A stretch of DNA of 64,000 bases from Globodera rostochiensis (taxonomy: Eukaryota; Nematoda; Chromadorea; Rhabditida; Heteroderidae), in contig JAEVLN010000008.1 of the NCBI GenBank assembly GCA_018350325.1, positions 1,674,001-1,738,000 on the forward strand, written 5' to 3'. The translations under genes and the position numbers were made by a program. Below are positions 24,091-36,930 of this stretch, in pieces. The notes below the pieces were generated by a model. The model worked only from the letters and a program-made list of their open reading frames with translations, was not told the origin of the DNA and did not search any database. The stretch's first letter is position 1. Every line of letters begins with the position of its first letter.

Positions 24091-27000
24091 TTAATTTGTT
24101 TTGTTTATTTGTTGAGAGAAACCGACGAGAGAACTTTTTAAATGCGAAAGGCTCTTGCCAATTGAATTTGCGTTGTCCACGTTCAATTCGGCCGATTGGG
24201 TCCTTCCATACTGCTGCGGGAGAACATTCTTGGCACTGTAACATTGCTTCCAGATTTCGGCCAAACAAACACTGTGGGGCAGAACACAAAATGTCCAAAA
24301 ACAGCACAAATTGTGATGGACCTGGAGTGGAACCTGTAGAACACCACCAGAGGCGACACTCCGACAATAAGCGAAGCATAGGGACGGGCCCGACGCGTGG
24401 CGATAGTTGAGCCGAACACTAAAAGTGCGAATGAAATTGGCCTTATAAAGTTTGATCAGACTGATCGATCACTCACTCACCCGATTTCATGCCCTCAAGC
24501 GTGTGAAAAAAGAACAGAGAAACGTTGGCGATGAGGAGAAAGGTAACGAACTGCTTGCCCGGCTTGTCCTTACGGGCCCGATCACTCAATGCACACAATC
24601 TGCTTTTTTTGTTTAGATTATTTGATTGGTTGGTTTTTATTCGTCCAAACCTCCGGGCCAACAAAATGAACACGGCTTGAACCACCACTTGGACAATGCG
24701 AGTGATGAAAACGAAGAGCATGTAAAGCTGAGAACGGAAGAAAACTCTCGAGAATGATTGGAAAAGGCCTTCCAGAAACCGGGGCAATACTGCGACCGAC
24801 AAGTTTCGGGTTTTCTCGACTAAGCCTTCAAGACTCAACCAACGCTAACCGGGGCGATACTGAGACCGACAAGTCTCGGGTTTTCTCTATTCGTTCAATA
24901 GAACATCCCTTCGAAGTTATTCATGCCCACCTCCATTTTGACAGGGACCCGCCGATCTGACAAAGTGGCGATCCAACACATCACTCCGGCTAAGAACATT
25001 TAAATTTAACGATTTCAAAAAAGGGAATTGCTTCAACAATTCGATATTCAGTTCCTATTTTTCTATTTTGGTACAACAATGGCCGCAACTCACTTGAGCT
25101 ATGGATCAGTTCCCCGACCAAACCGATGATCAGCAAAATCTCGTCAAGAAATTCAGTGCTGGACGAGCGTTGTTCCTCGTGGCAATGATACTGCAGAGAG
25201 CGCATTCTAAGCATTTACACAGGACACATTATCAAATTCAAAATTCAGTTTTAAAACATAAATTCGAGACCAAATGAATGGGAGTTGAGGGAGGATTGCT
25301 TTTAAGATCGGGTCGGGTATGCCTTTAGTCCTTAACACTTTTTAATTGAGAAAGTTCCCAGTGGGACGGACAAAGGCCTCCCAGAACACCTGAGAAGTCC
25401 GACGGAACATCCGATCAAAGTGCAGCAGAACAAAGCCATGTCGGACAAGCGAAACACCAGCAGGGCCCCGTCGGAGTCTGCAAGTTGTGAGAAGAACGAG
25501 TGAATGCCGATGGAGACCAAAGCGGCGATCAGAAAGAGTAATCCGGCAAAAAGACCGCCGCTGGAGGCACTTCAAAATTGGCAAATGACAGGAAGCCAAA
25601 ATGCTTCAAAGACCTGCAGTCAATGCGCACACTTTTCCCGTTTTTGTGCTGTTTTAGTGCCATTGTCTCGGAACACTTTTCTTCTATTTTTGCGTTTTGT
25701 TCGTCAATTGAGCGCCACAAACAAACCATCACAGCAGCGCCGATGACGGAATATTCCTTGAAGGGTCAAAAGCATTTGGGTCGATTGGACTACGTTTGAT
25801 TTGTTACCACAATGCAAGTGGTGAGGAGAGTCGCGAAGTCTCCAAAGTAGTTGAAGGAGTACACTTTGGATGGAAGTCGGTTGACGACTATTCTTTCCAG
25901 CGAAACACTCGGGTTGTACGTGACGTCCAACATTTGAGTGTGTTGCTGATACTGCCCCATCCCTTCGCTGCTCTCTCCACTTGTTAAACTTTCGCGCTTT
26001 TGTCGAAGTATTTGTAGTAACTGGAAGTGAAAAGGCTTCTATAAACACCAAAATATCTTCCAAGTTACTCGACGGTCTAAGGGTCGATCAAGCGCGGCAT
26101 TTTTGGCGATTACAAATCGAAGCCACGTCCATATGTTGACTGCCAGCAAGTGCATAGTCCCAAGTTTGGCAGAATTCTTTGAATCAACAATGATCAGCTG
26201 AAAGTAAGGATGGGTTCGATCACTTACAAATTAGGCACTTTCTGAGGGGAGGACCTTCGAGTTGCAGAAGATGAAATGCATTTGGATGAAAGTGAAAAGG
26301 CCGGCAAACAGCCAATTGACCAGCTGGTAATTGAAGCAGGCTCTGTCCGAAAAGCAGATGAACACCTCCAAGCAGAACAGCACAATGCCACTGCTGCCAA
26401 AGCCTGCAGAAGGGGCCAAATTGAGAAGGCAAAAGAAATCGTACAGAGAGTGCCCAGTCGCAGATACAAAGAGCCGGTTCCCCTTCTGACTTGTCCTGTT
26501 TTGGAAACTTCAAACCGGTTCTGAACAAATTGAAAGTGATTACTCGCAAAGCGACCATCACTTACCACAATTACGGCAGTTTTTCGAATTATTTCCTTCT
26601 TGCGGGCAAATTTAACGAGCCGACTTATCCAGTTTGGGTGCACTTTGAAAAGGTAGCAGTACATCAGGAACACAATGCCCGCACCGTACATGTACGTGTA
26701 GAAGAGCTGTTAGCAGAGATTTGTCAGTTTAAAGGATGGACATCATTCAGTCAGTCACCGTCTCGGAGAACCATTCGTCGGGAGTGAATTTCTGGGACAA
26801 CTCAACGACAACGGCGAACACAATGATGAATAGGGCGTACAGGGAGGTGAGCACCGAACAAAAGTGATCCCTTCAAGCATTTCAATGCCAATGTTTAATT
26901 TTAAAAAGCTTATGCAACCATGCCGAAGGGTTGTCCAGCCAGCTCTGCTCACGTTCACTCCCCCACAAGGGGGCTGAAGAGCATTCAGCGGGCATGGGCA

Positions 27001-27286
27001 CATTGTTTTGGCGGACATTGCTTCGTGGAATAGGTGGGGAGGGCGGAAGCGATGGAGGAGGGGAGCCGGAGGCCTCAGCGAGGGACGAGGGGACGGAGGA
27101 AAGGCACTTTTTGGAGAGTTGGAAAGGGTGGATGTTGCTGTTCAAGTTGAAAGTGTTGGGGCGATGCTCTTCAAAATGGTCCCTTATGTCAGCGGAGCGT
27201 TGCCGGATTTTGATAGCCATTTTGTACGGAGAGTCGGAAGGAGCCAATGATGGCAGTGGGGACGCTGAGGGCACCGGTCGTGGCAT
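24091..27286 (-). CDS. otopetrin-like proton channel
   Basis: Otopetrins are 12-helix plasma-membrane proton channels. The protein is read from right to left. A hydrophilic N-terminus (27286-26920) is followed by DHFCSVLTSLYALFIIVF, the family's first helix; next comes LFYTYMYGAGIVFLMYCY, then GSSGIVLFCLEVFICF and TFIQMHFIFCNSK. The exon LGTMHLLAVNIWTWLRFVI near 26110 matches the conserved GLMHMxATNxCxWxR segment and is the strongest single marker. Further on are EYSVIGAAVMVCLW, LRSLQYHCHEEQ-like MRSLQYHCHEEQRS, RIVQVVVQAVFILLA, KPGKQFVTFLLIANVS and SPLVVFYRFHSSVCLAEIW. The stop is at 24091. Introns of canonical GT-AG type join these in phase where checked. The start at 27286 is the most upstream in-frame ATG; MAIKIRQ at about 27220 is an alternative. 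Nematodes usually carry several paralogs, so no ortholog name is given. Confidence 0.87.
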
Positions 27287-29304
27287 AAAATGGAAATGAG
27301 CAGAAAAGCTGAAAGATCGCTTAAGAACAACAGAGGAAAATTTGGCCTTTGAGGTCGCTCACTAATAAAATGTCGTAATATAATGGAATGGCCAAGCCAA
27401 CGTGCGGGGGGGGGGGAGGCGGGGGGGAGATGACACGGGTCGCCCTCGGACAAATGACACGCGCGACAATTGTCACTCGACGGACGGGCGGTCACTCCCT
27501 CATTCACTTATATACGACGTAATTCGTCCCCTCATTCATTCATTACTCCTCCACCTCAGCCGCCACTTCACTTATCACATCCGCCGATTGTTCTTCTCCC
27601 CATTATTTTGCTGAATTACGTGCAAATCAAATACAATAAATGCTGTCCCAATTTCATTGTTAGCAGCTCGAGTATCACTTAAACTAATGGGGGGGGGGTG
27701 GACAAAGGTTAACTAACGGCGGGTGGGACGGAGAAAATACGGAGGAAAGAGCGCCCAAACGAACAAAATGGAAAGGTTGCCCAATTAAATCCAAAAAATA
27801 AATGGTAATAATTATTATGACTTTTCCTGACGGTTCCCTAATGGAATAAATGTTATTTTATATTTACATATCATTCTTATTCTTCTGCTGGTGGTCTATT
27901 TTAACCATGGCACGACAATCTAAGAGGATTAGCTTCCATCTGAACAAGGGGAAATTCGCGCTGATTAATAACCTTCAACCCCACAACAATGGCAGCAATC
28001 CGCAGAACAAATAAACAATAAAGGCAAACAAAAATGAATGTACAATAATTAATTGGAAATGAATGAACAGAGCGAATGAACTCTTCCAATCGGTAAAGCA
28101 TTTAAGGAAATACATTTGTAAAATGCTTAAGTACGCTCTTCTACCATGAGACTTTAATTCGACCTTCGGACACCATAATAGACAGTAGGGATGCTCGAGA
28201 GTTTCGGTCTCGACTCGAAATTTCTCGCTTTTTTGGGTCTCGGTCTCGAGTCTCGGAGTCATTTCTCGGTTTTGACTCTCGAGTCTCGGTAAACCAGCAG
28301 TTAGTTGCTGAGTTTGAACAACTCGTAAATGCCGACCTGCTTCATTACAATTTCATACCATTTGGGAGAGCGTTAAAACAAATATTTTTAAGAATTTCAT
28401 TTCACATTATACTAGGGATTAAGGTCCGGATTTTTAGGGACTAAAAAAGGTGCTAAAACTGACTAAATCCAGTCAATTTTTGCGTTAAAACCTTTGAAAT
28501 CCATCAGTCTTTATTAATTTGCTTCTTACAATTGTGAATAGGTATAATATTTTTTACACGTTTTTGAAACTTTTATAAAAAATATCAAGTAAGAAATTTT
28601 AGGGAAAATGTCGATCGTCCGAATGTCGAATAAGCCAAAAACTATTCGAATGTCGAAAGTTGTCATTCTACTTTTTGAGTATTAATAATTAATTCATTTG
28701 TACAAATGTCACATTTTTTTATTTTTGAGATGAACGTACGTAATCCGGTGTTAGAGATCGTCCGCTGCTCTTTGGTTTTGACGTCGCATCAATTAATAAT
28801 TACGTCACTATAACTTAAACGAAGTAAAAGTGGTTTAAATATTTTTTAAAATTTTAAAAGTATCTTTTAATCATCCATAGGTAATGTTTTATCGAAAATC
28901 GGTGAAATTCATCTTTGCTGTCTACCGGGATCGAACCCCTGAACTGTTTGTGTGTATAAATACAGTATGCAACATTTTTTGAATTCGACGTTCGGAGCGG
29001 AAACGGAATGGCCTTATTCTATTGAAAATTTGAATTACACAATGCCAAATCATGATTCCCTTTAAGTACAAATATTTCAAATCTATCATTTTCCAAGGAC
29101 GTTCTTGAAAATAAGGACATTTTCAATTTTCCAAGACCGGTGGGTCGATTCCAAGGACTCAATCATTTGTTTATTTTCATCTAAACTCTTGGCAAAATGA
29201 TTAAGCGGTAATTAAGGGGACAACAGGTTCGGTGTGTGCTCCTAGTGTTTTAAATTTTCTTATCGCCTACAATCAGGCCATCTTTCGTCTTTTTTGGGCG
29301 ATTG
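27287..29304. other. intergenic between divergent otopetrin and vwa-8 genes
   Basis: A 2-kb spacer between two genes transcribed away from each other, so it should hold both promoters. It contains G runs at 27407-27428 and 27690-27697. A TAGGGATGCTCGAGAG start at 28187, followed by repeated GTCTCGAGTCTCGG words to about 28290, may be a truncated element. A tRNA-like GGGATCGAACCC word lies at 28927 but no cloverleaf can be drawn. Repeats of a GAATGTCGA-like word lie near 28608-28660. No coding frame is convincing. Confidence 0.4.
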
Positions 29305-32300
29305 ATGATGAATTGCTCTTCTGTTGCGAGTTTGAGAAGACTAATAAATGCTCGAGCTGTTTTCTTCATTTATCATCGACAAAATCTTCTCCACAATTTT
29401 ATACCGAAAAGTCGGAGCATGCATACGTTTGGAGATGATCCGAAAGGGAAACAGTTCCTTAAAATTGGCGAACTTCGGGTGCCAATCCAGGAGAGTGAAC
29501 GGCCCGAACTTGTGCCTGCAGGTTTCAGTGAGTTCTTTTGTAATAATAATTCGAATTCAAAATGGAGGTCAGATTCGGATTTTATGCCCCCGAAACCTTC
29601 ATAAACAATTGAAGGCTTTCTAAAACGATTTTCGAAAGACCTAAGTACCGGTTTTTTGATGTAAGATGAGTTTTTAGTTGGTTCTGGACAGCCCCCACAG
29701 GCGTTAATTCAGTCACTGAAATGGATGCTGCAGAAACATTCATTGGGACAGGACATTTTCCTTATCGGCATGCCTGGCTTCCTCCGCTCCGGACTTGTTC
29801 ATCAATTTATGGTGATTCCAAATATTTTGTTTCAATTTTTGCTTTTATTTCAAGGAACTTTGCAATCAAGAGTTTGAGTATTTGAACATCACACGGGACA
29901 CGACGGAGGCTGACATCAAACAAAGACGAGAAATCAAAGCCGGTTCTGCTTTTTACACAGATCTGGTCAGGTTGGAGAGAAGCAAAAAGGGCAAACGATG
30001 GGCGGGCAGTACACCCCAATTTCCCGCCGCCCAAATTCCCGTCCAGAGACCTTCTCGCCATTTACTAATCTAGACCGTTTGATTAGTTTGAAAAGTGAGG
30101 AAAGGATTAAGTCATGAGAACTGCACGTACTATAATAATCCGCTTCTTCTGCTTCCACCACTTCATCATTCAGGGCGCTGTTAGGGCCGCTCTTCATGGG
30201 CGTATTTTGTTTATTGACGGAGTGGAGAAGGCCGAGCGGAACGTGCTGCCCATACTGAATAATCTGCTGGAGAATCGCGAAATGCAATTGGACGACGGGC
30301 GCTTTCTGATGGCAGCTGACAAATTCGATCGTCTCCTCCAGGCAAGCGATTCTAAATAAACCGCCCAAATTCAAAGGTTTTAGCGGTATTCTCTCCAACA
30401 ACTCAAAGAGTGGAAGCTCGAGCGCGTCTCGGAGCACTTCCGCGTGATAGCTCTTGGCCTGCCTGTCCCTCCCTTCTACGGTCATTCGCTCGACCCGCCC
30501 CTTCGGTCGCGTTTTCAATGCCACAACCTCGGCCAACTTCCCTTTGTCCAAATGCTCCAAATGTGCTCTTTGCTTGCTCCTTCCGTGCCAAAACTGCGAT
30601 TGGAACGGCTCCTATCCCTCGCCTATGGCCTAAACGCAGCGCAAGAACGGAAGGGCGACGTAGAGGAGGCCGAAGGGTTGGCATTGGACTTGCCACAATT
30701 TCCAACAGATAATTTGCTAAAGGCCACTAACATTTGGGTTGGTGTGCTTTAGAAGCTTTTATTTTTCCCCCATCCCGAAAATGTTTTTTCAGAATATTTG
30801 CCCCGATTTGGGCGAAGAATTGATCCTCCAACTGTGCTATCCCAATCAAATTCTTCAAGCGAATTCTCGCGTTTCTGTGATGCAGCAGTTTAAGCAGAAG
30901 TTTGGTGTTGAACACTCACCTCGGATGGATTTGAAAGTGCTCGGAGTGACGTCTACGTCCAATGATTCACAGCAGGAAAGGGATTGGGCGACGGTGCGCA
31001 TTTCGGCAGATGGAAAGCAAATGAGCGAGTTCAAAGTGCACTTTTGACGATAAGCGGGTAACGACCGCCACATTTTGAGGTCCCTTCGAGTTGGCCCTCT
31101 CGCGGCGTTTCTTCGGACACGACAAACCTTGGGGTGGAGTTTGTTACGTCACCTTCGCTTGACCGTCTGTTGGCTGAAATGATGCTTCTCCACTCGACGT
31201 CAGACTTTTGTCTGCTCGGCATGCGCGGTGGGGGGAAATCGTTGGTATCAATATTTATTTTCTGAGTGACCAAATTTTGGTCTTCTTCAATTTTGATTGT
31301 TTTATTCTTTTGCAGCTTGTCAACGAATTCGCCAAAAAGTTGGGCTATTCTGTGGAAATGGAAACCATAGTTCTCTATCAGGTCAACATAATTTTTAGTT
31401 GAAATCCCGAAAAGATTAATCCTTTTGGGCTTCCAGGACATGAGCAGCAGAGAGCTGTTCCAACGCAGGAAAATGCTTCCAAACGGAGACACCCAATGGG
31501 AGGACAATCAGTTGGTCAGAGCCGCCAAAAGTGGCGCATTGTGTGTGTTGGACGGAATCGACAGGGGTGGGCCATAAAACTAAACTTAATTTTTGATGGG
31601 TTTTCTGACTGAACAATTTATTAGTTCATTGGAGCACTGCGGAGGCGCTTGCTTCTCTGGTGCATCACCGCTTTTTGGCACTTCCGGACGGGGCGCGCTT
31701 AGTCGGAAGCACGAACTTTACGCTTTTAAAGCGCCGAAGTGGACTGACTGAACAAATGCTCAACGAGCGGTGCGCTCTTACCCATTACGCCTTTGATTCT
31801 CTGATTTTTACTACTTTTAATTCAGTAAAGTTTTCCGAATTCCGGAAAGCTTTCGGATCATCGCCCTCGGGGACTCTGAATCTGCGCCTAAATGGCTGAA
31901 CGCTCAGCTTTTGTCCCAATTTATCTTCTGCTCTTTGCCCGACCTCAGCATCGACGACCGATTGCGCATCATTCAACAGCGTGTCCAAAATGTGTCGGTG
32001 GCCCATGCGAAGCGTCTGCTGCGACTGACTGAACGGCTGTCGCATTCGCACGATGCGGCGGTTTGTGATTTTTACAAGCATTTTTCGTTTGTTGCATTGG
32101 TTTTTCTTCAGTTCTTATCAAAAAGGACTTCAAAAATTTATATTTTCGTCATGCAAACTTTGTCAGTTATTTTTGTCATCAGATGACCAAATGTGACAAA
32201 AAATATTTTCCTTACAAATAAGCAATTTCCAAATTCCCAGATTCGCACCATCGCTTCTTCTCTTTCGTTGCGTCGTCTCCTGCACATCCTTCGTCGGCAT

Positions 32301-35300
32301 TCCGCCTACCCCGACGAGGGCATCTTCGAAGCCATTCACCGTGCCGCGTTGACCCGATTCGTCCCACCGGTTGTGCGACAGGCATTTGAGGCTACACTCG
32401 CCGAGATTGGCATTGTGCTCGACGCGAAGAAAAAGCACTCCTTTAAGCATGACGAACTGGATAAAATGCGGGAAAAGATGAAGCCGTCGTCGAAGGAAAT
32501 GTCATCGATTGAAGAGAATGGGGGCAAAGTTGGGGTCCGATCAGTGGACGAAGCGATGGTGCCATCGACATTGTTCTTCGACAACCCCCAAGTAGGAAGT
32601 CGAGAAATGAAGAGCGTCACTCGCAATCCTTAGCACATTCACGTAATGGTGAACATGGCGCGTGATTTCCATCTTGGCGCACATCTTTTGTTGATCGGAA
32701 ACCAGGGAGTGGGGAAGAACAAAGTCACCGATCGACTACTCGAACTTTTGGATCGTCCGCGCAAATACATGCAACTCCATCGGTAACATTTTGGCTACCA
32801 TTTGAATAGCCCGCCCTTTAGGGACACCACCGTCCAGTCTTTGACGGTTCAGTCAACCGTAGTTGACGGAATTCTCCGTTATGAGGACTCCGCCCTGGTT
32901 CAGGCTCTTAGCAACGGATTTGTTTTGGTTATTGACGAGGCGGACAAAGTTTGAAATAATTTATTGTCTTATTTTTTCTGTGTTCTTTTTGTAAGGCGCC
33001 TCTGCACGTCGTCGCCATTTTAAAATCGTTGTTGGACGAAGAGCCCTTTTATCTTTCGGATGGTCGCAGAGTTTGTCCTGCCCACCTGAAGAAGAATAGT
33101 AACGATGCCAATGACATTTGTACGGCGGAAAAAGCTAAATTATTTTCTTTCTTCTGTTCAATTTTGTTAGATGTCCATCCCCAATTCCGTGCCATTCTCC
33201 TCGCCAATCGGCCCGGCTTTCCCTTCCTTGGCAACGATCTTTACGCGCTATTGGGCGACCTCTTGGCCGTGCATGCTCTGGACAACCCTTCCCACGAGTC
33301 CGAGATGGCCATGCTTTCCAAGTATGGGCCTGGTGAGTGGCGGTTTTTTTTGAGCTTATTTTTCGACAGATGTTCCGCAGGAAGTGCTTGAGTTGCTTGT
33401 GTCTGTGTTTGGCGACCTGCGCTTATTGGTGGACCAACAACTGATAAGCTATCCCTACTCCACCCGGGAGTTGGTCAACATTGTCAAACACTTACAGAAG
33501 TCAGTCCAACCGACCAAATTGTCCATTAGTTTTAATTATATCTTCAAAGGTACCCCGACGACCCGTTGCCGCAAGTGATTAGAAATGTGTTCGACTTTGA
33601 TGCTTATTCTGTGGACACAGGCCAGCTGATCAGTGAAGCTTTTCAACGAAAAGGCATTTCTATAGGTAAGAGAATGTGTTTTGGCCAAAGGCTTTAGAAA
33701 AATAATATTTAGCTGTCGGGTCGTCATCTATCATTGGTCAACCCGACGCCTATGGGAGTTGGAATCGAATTCTTGGACAGAGTTCTGTCGAAGTCGAGGA
33801 TCGTATTCAAATTGAAAGGGACGGTTCGGTCTTTGATTTGTCAAAGCTTGATGAACCGATATTTGGCAAGGTGTTGACCTTCAACAAAAAGACGGAATAA
33901 ATTTTAATTTTATCTCATAGATTGACCCGAATAATGTGCCCCATGTCGGCGGAAATACTTGGGCGGGTGGTACTGGTGGAGTGAGTGTATCCCTTAAACA
34001 TAATATAAAACAATAAAGGATTGGGTTTTAAATTACATATTTAAAATATTTTACTGCGCAAACAGCGATGGTTTATCAATTCGATTTCATTTTGGTACAA
34101 CACCGCGGGACTTGGAGGAGTTGGTGGTCCATTCCGGTATTTTTCGTTTTTGTATCTATTATACAAAAGTCGGAAAAAGGTTGGATGCCGGACATGCAGT
34201 GCATCAGTTGCCGGACAGCGCGAAGGAGCAAGTGCCTGATCATATTCGAAAGAAGGCGCGCGAGATCGGGAGGCAGGAATACGCAAAGCGACTGAAGGTG
34301 GCCAAGCGATTTTTGGAATTTGAGAATTGGAAATGTTTGCAGGAGATCGACATGGGTGAGCACGACGCAGCGGCCTACCAGGAATTGGCCACCCGTGTGG
34401 GCAGACAAGTCCGGGTACTCCGAAGTGTCATCGATTCGTTAGAGCAGCGAAAGCACGAACGACAGTGGGCCAAACATCAGACGAGCGGGGACTTGGACGA
34501 CGCCAAACTGATCGAGGGATTGGCCGGAGAGCGAAACATTTACAGGTGGGATTGGAACAGGGGTGCTCGTAATTACGAATTACTTACTTTTACGGCGTTT
34601 TGGCTGTTAAGAATTACGGATTACTTTTTACGAATTTTTTTTGCCTTTTACGAATTACGGATTACTTTTTACGAATTTTTTTGCCTTTTACGAATTACGG
34701 ATTACTTATTACGAATTTTGCAAAAAATTCGTAATTTTTTCGTAATTTTCTGTTTTTTGGGGCGGAGGGAGGGTCGGCGGTGCCGATAGGCGCCGCCGAG
34801 AAAATTTTGAATTTTGACTCAATTTGTTAACAGATTTAACGGTATTTGTCAAGAAAATTGGGGTCCCACCCAACTCATCCATACCCATCTCATCCATGTC
34901 TAACTCATCCATGGAGCATAACTTGCTTCAACCTTAACCGATTTAGAAAGTAACGCCATTCGATAGATCTCGAAAAGTTGAAGCTAACATCAAGTTAAAG
35001 CTTTGCGATTGTCTAATTGCAAACTTGATGTTAGCTTCAACTCTTCGAGATCTATCGAATGGCGTTAATACTAAGGTTGAAGCAAGTTATGCTCCATGGA
35101 GTTGGACATGGACCCGAAAATCTTAGAAGCTCCTCTTTTGGCACCACAATATCCTACTTTATAATTTTGATTATGATATGAAGTAAATTTTGAGATTCGA
35201 TGTATTAAAAAAAATTTGAAAATTACGAGTTACGAATTACTTACTTTTTACGGCGTTTTGGCTGTTACGAATTACGGATTACTTTTTACGAATTTTTTTT

Positions 35301-36311
35301 GCCTTTTACGAATTACGGATTACTTTTTACGAATTTTTTTGGATTTTACGAATTACGGATTACTTTTTACGAATTTTTTTTGCCTTTTACTAATTACGGA
35401 TTACTTATTACGAATTTTTTTTGATGGTTACGAGCACCCCTGGATTGGAAGCTTGACAATGGCCGTATTTAATGCCTTAATAGGAAGCGAGTTGAGCAAC
35501 CACCCGACCCCTCAAGCCAGAAGAGTCCCAAGCGAATTCGTCTTTGCTTCGATGTGTCGGGTTCCATGTACCGGTCAGTTAATCACTCTATTTTGTGCTG
35601 ACAATGAGTGACTTTATTTGTTATCATCTGAATTATTTTTTCGAACCTTCGACAGGTTTAATGGCTACGATCAACGCTTGCAGCGTTCGTTGGAGGCGGC
35701 GTTGTTGGTGATGGAAGGGCTCGACGGGAAGGGGGACAAAGTCAAAGTGAGTGTGCCTTTGTTCTGTGTTACTTTTTAGTTTCGTTCGATTGACCGTTAC
35801 TGCAATCCCCCAGTACGACATTTACGGACATTCGGGCGAAAGTGCAAGCATTCCTTTCGTCACGCTGGACCAACAGCCAACCAATGAGAAGGAGCGGCTG
35901 AACGTTCTGAAACGAATGCTCGCCCACTCCCAATTCTGCTCCAGCGGCGACTACACCGTCGAGGCTTTGTCTTTGGCGGTGCGCGAGTTGGACTCGGAGG
36001 GAGGGAAGGGCTTCGATGAGCAATTTGTCGTACTCCTCTCTGATGCGAATTTGGATCGCTACGGGATACACCCGTCCGAGTTGGGCCGTGCGCTTCAAAT
36101 AGGCGACAGTGTCAATGCGTTCGTTGTGCTCATCGGGTCGCTGGGGCAACAGGCGGCAAAGTCCGTCCTTTTTGAGAATGTGCACGTCGAAACTCCTTCC
36201 AATTTTAGTTTGCAGAGACATCTCCCGGCGGGCAAAGCCTTTATCGCCATGGACGGTGCTCAAATTCCGGAGATTATGCAACAAATTTTCGCTTCCACCA
36301 TTGTTAAATAA
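29305..36311 (+). CDS. vwa-8: VWA8, mitochondrial dynein-like AAA/VWA protein, short form
   Basis: VWA8 is a mitochondrial-matrix AAA protein with ATPase activity. The start at 29305 gives an arginine-rich leader free of acidic residues (LRRLINARAVFFIYHRQN), as expected of a mitochondrial presequence. AAA module 1 shows NITRDTTEADIKQRREI and RNVLPILNNLLENREMQL near 30240. Module 2 has LGMRGGGKSL as Walker A near 31220 and MLPNGDTQWEDNQLV. Module 3 has IGNQGVGKNKVTDRLLEL near 32690, FVLVIDEADK as Walker B near 32925 and RAILLANRPGFPFLGNDLYA near 33195. The conserved NNVPHVGGNTWAGGTGG lies at 33930-33980. The C-terminal VWA domain begins CFDVSGSMYRF (MIDAS DxSxS) near 35555 and ends at 36311. 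The long region that normally separates the AAA part from NNVPHVGG is almost absent (see findings). A hAT element sits in the intron before the VWA domain. Confidence 0.92.
34558..35442. mobile_element. 885-bp hAT-type element inside a vwa-8 intron
   Basis: Terminal inverted repeats CAGGGGTGCTCGTAA (34558-34572) and TTACGAGCACCCCTG (to 35442) are perfect. The flanking 8-bp target-site duplication GATTGGAA is perfect (34550-34557 and 35443-35450). Both ends carry arrays of a TTACGAATTACGGATTAC unit. The two arrays are in direct orientation and each opens with a similar sequence. The middle is a long foldback. The host intron donor AG|GTGGG lies only about 12 bases upstream of the insertion and remains intact. 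No transposase. Confidence 0.88.
34909..35099. repeat. long foldback (inverted repeat) nested in the hAT element
   Basis: Two arms of about 80-88 bases, 34909-34996 and 35022-35099, are nearly perfect reverse complements (outer ends CCATGGAGCATAACTTGC and GCAAGTTATGCTCCATGG), separated by a loop of about 25 bases. It may be an inserted foldback transposon or a palindrome generated within the host element. If transcribed in the vwa-8 pre-mRNA it would form a long hairpin. Confidence 0.85.
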
Positions 36312-36930
36312 ATTAAAAGTGTGTTGTTTTTGCAGATCTTGTTAACATCAAATTTTATTTTGTTCTCACTATCAGTTGAATTTTTACTGAATTAATAACG
36401 CCTTGCAGACCTTCAGTGTGTTGTGTTTGCAACGCGGCTACGGCTGTCACTTCGGTGTGTCGCATCCAAAAAAGCGGGAGTGTTGGTAACGACTAAGACA
36501 TGACAACTTGCCACTTGAAACCGTATCTCGCCTTTCGATATGAATAAGGAGACGAGGGGCGATTCTCTGCTCATAGCTGATCTTCCTTTGATCACACACG
36601 TTTTGTGATTCAAAATTAAAACAGCTAACCATCAGGTTCTTGACCCCCCTGTTATTATAAGGGCCATTTATGCAAATTTTAATTTTAACGAGCATTAAAT
36701 ATGACAATGTTTGAGAATTCAAAAAGAATCAAATACATAACAAATTCCTGAAAGATCAATACAATAATTGAAAGAAATAGTGTGGGTTGTGTTACATGAT
36801 CAGAGTGATTAAAGTTGGCAATTGTCAATACACATCGTCATTTTTCCGGATAATTCAGAACGGTCCCACTCTCCACTGTACTGGTCAACAATTTGGCACA
36901 ATTCGGCACCTTATAAAGCGAGTGTGCCTA
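36312..36930. other. convergent spacer between vwa-8 and lex-1
   Basis: Contains the 3' ends of two converging genes. Minus-strand open frames at 36413-36722 show no known content. Nothing else is supported. Confidence 0.45.

Noticed and set aside
28187..28294. Transposon with TAGGGATGCTCGAG end
   Set aside because: No matching right end or target-site duplication was found, so it is not annotated as an element.
28915..28990. tRNA gene suggested by GGGATCGAACCC (B-box complement)
   Set aside because: No acceptor stem, D arm or anticodon arm can be drawn on the minus strand; at best a tRNA-derived fragment.
34909..35099. Long hairpin as a microRNA precursor
   Set aside because: The arms of about 80 bases are too long and too perfect for a typical precursor and lie within a transposon; a foldback element is the simpler reading.
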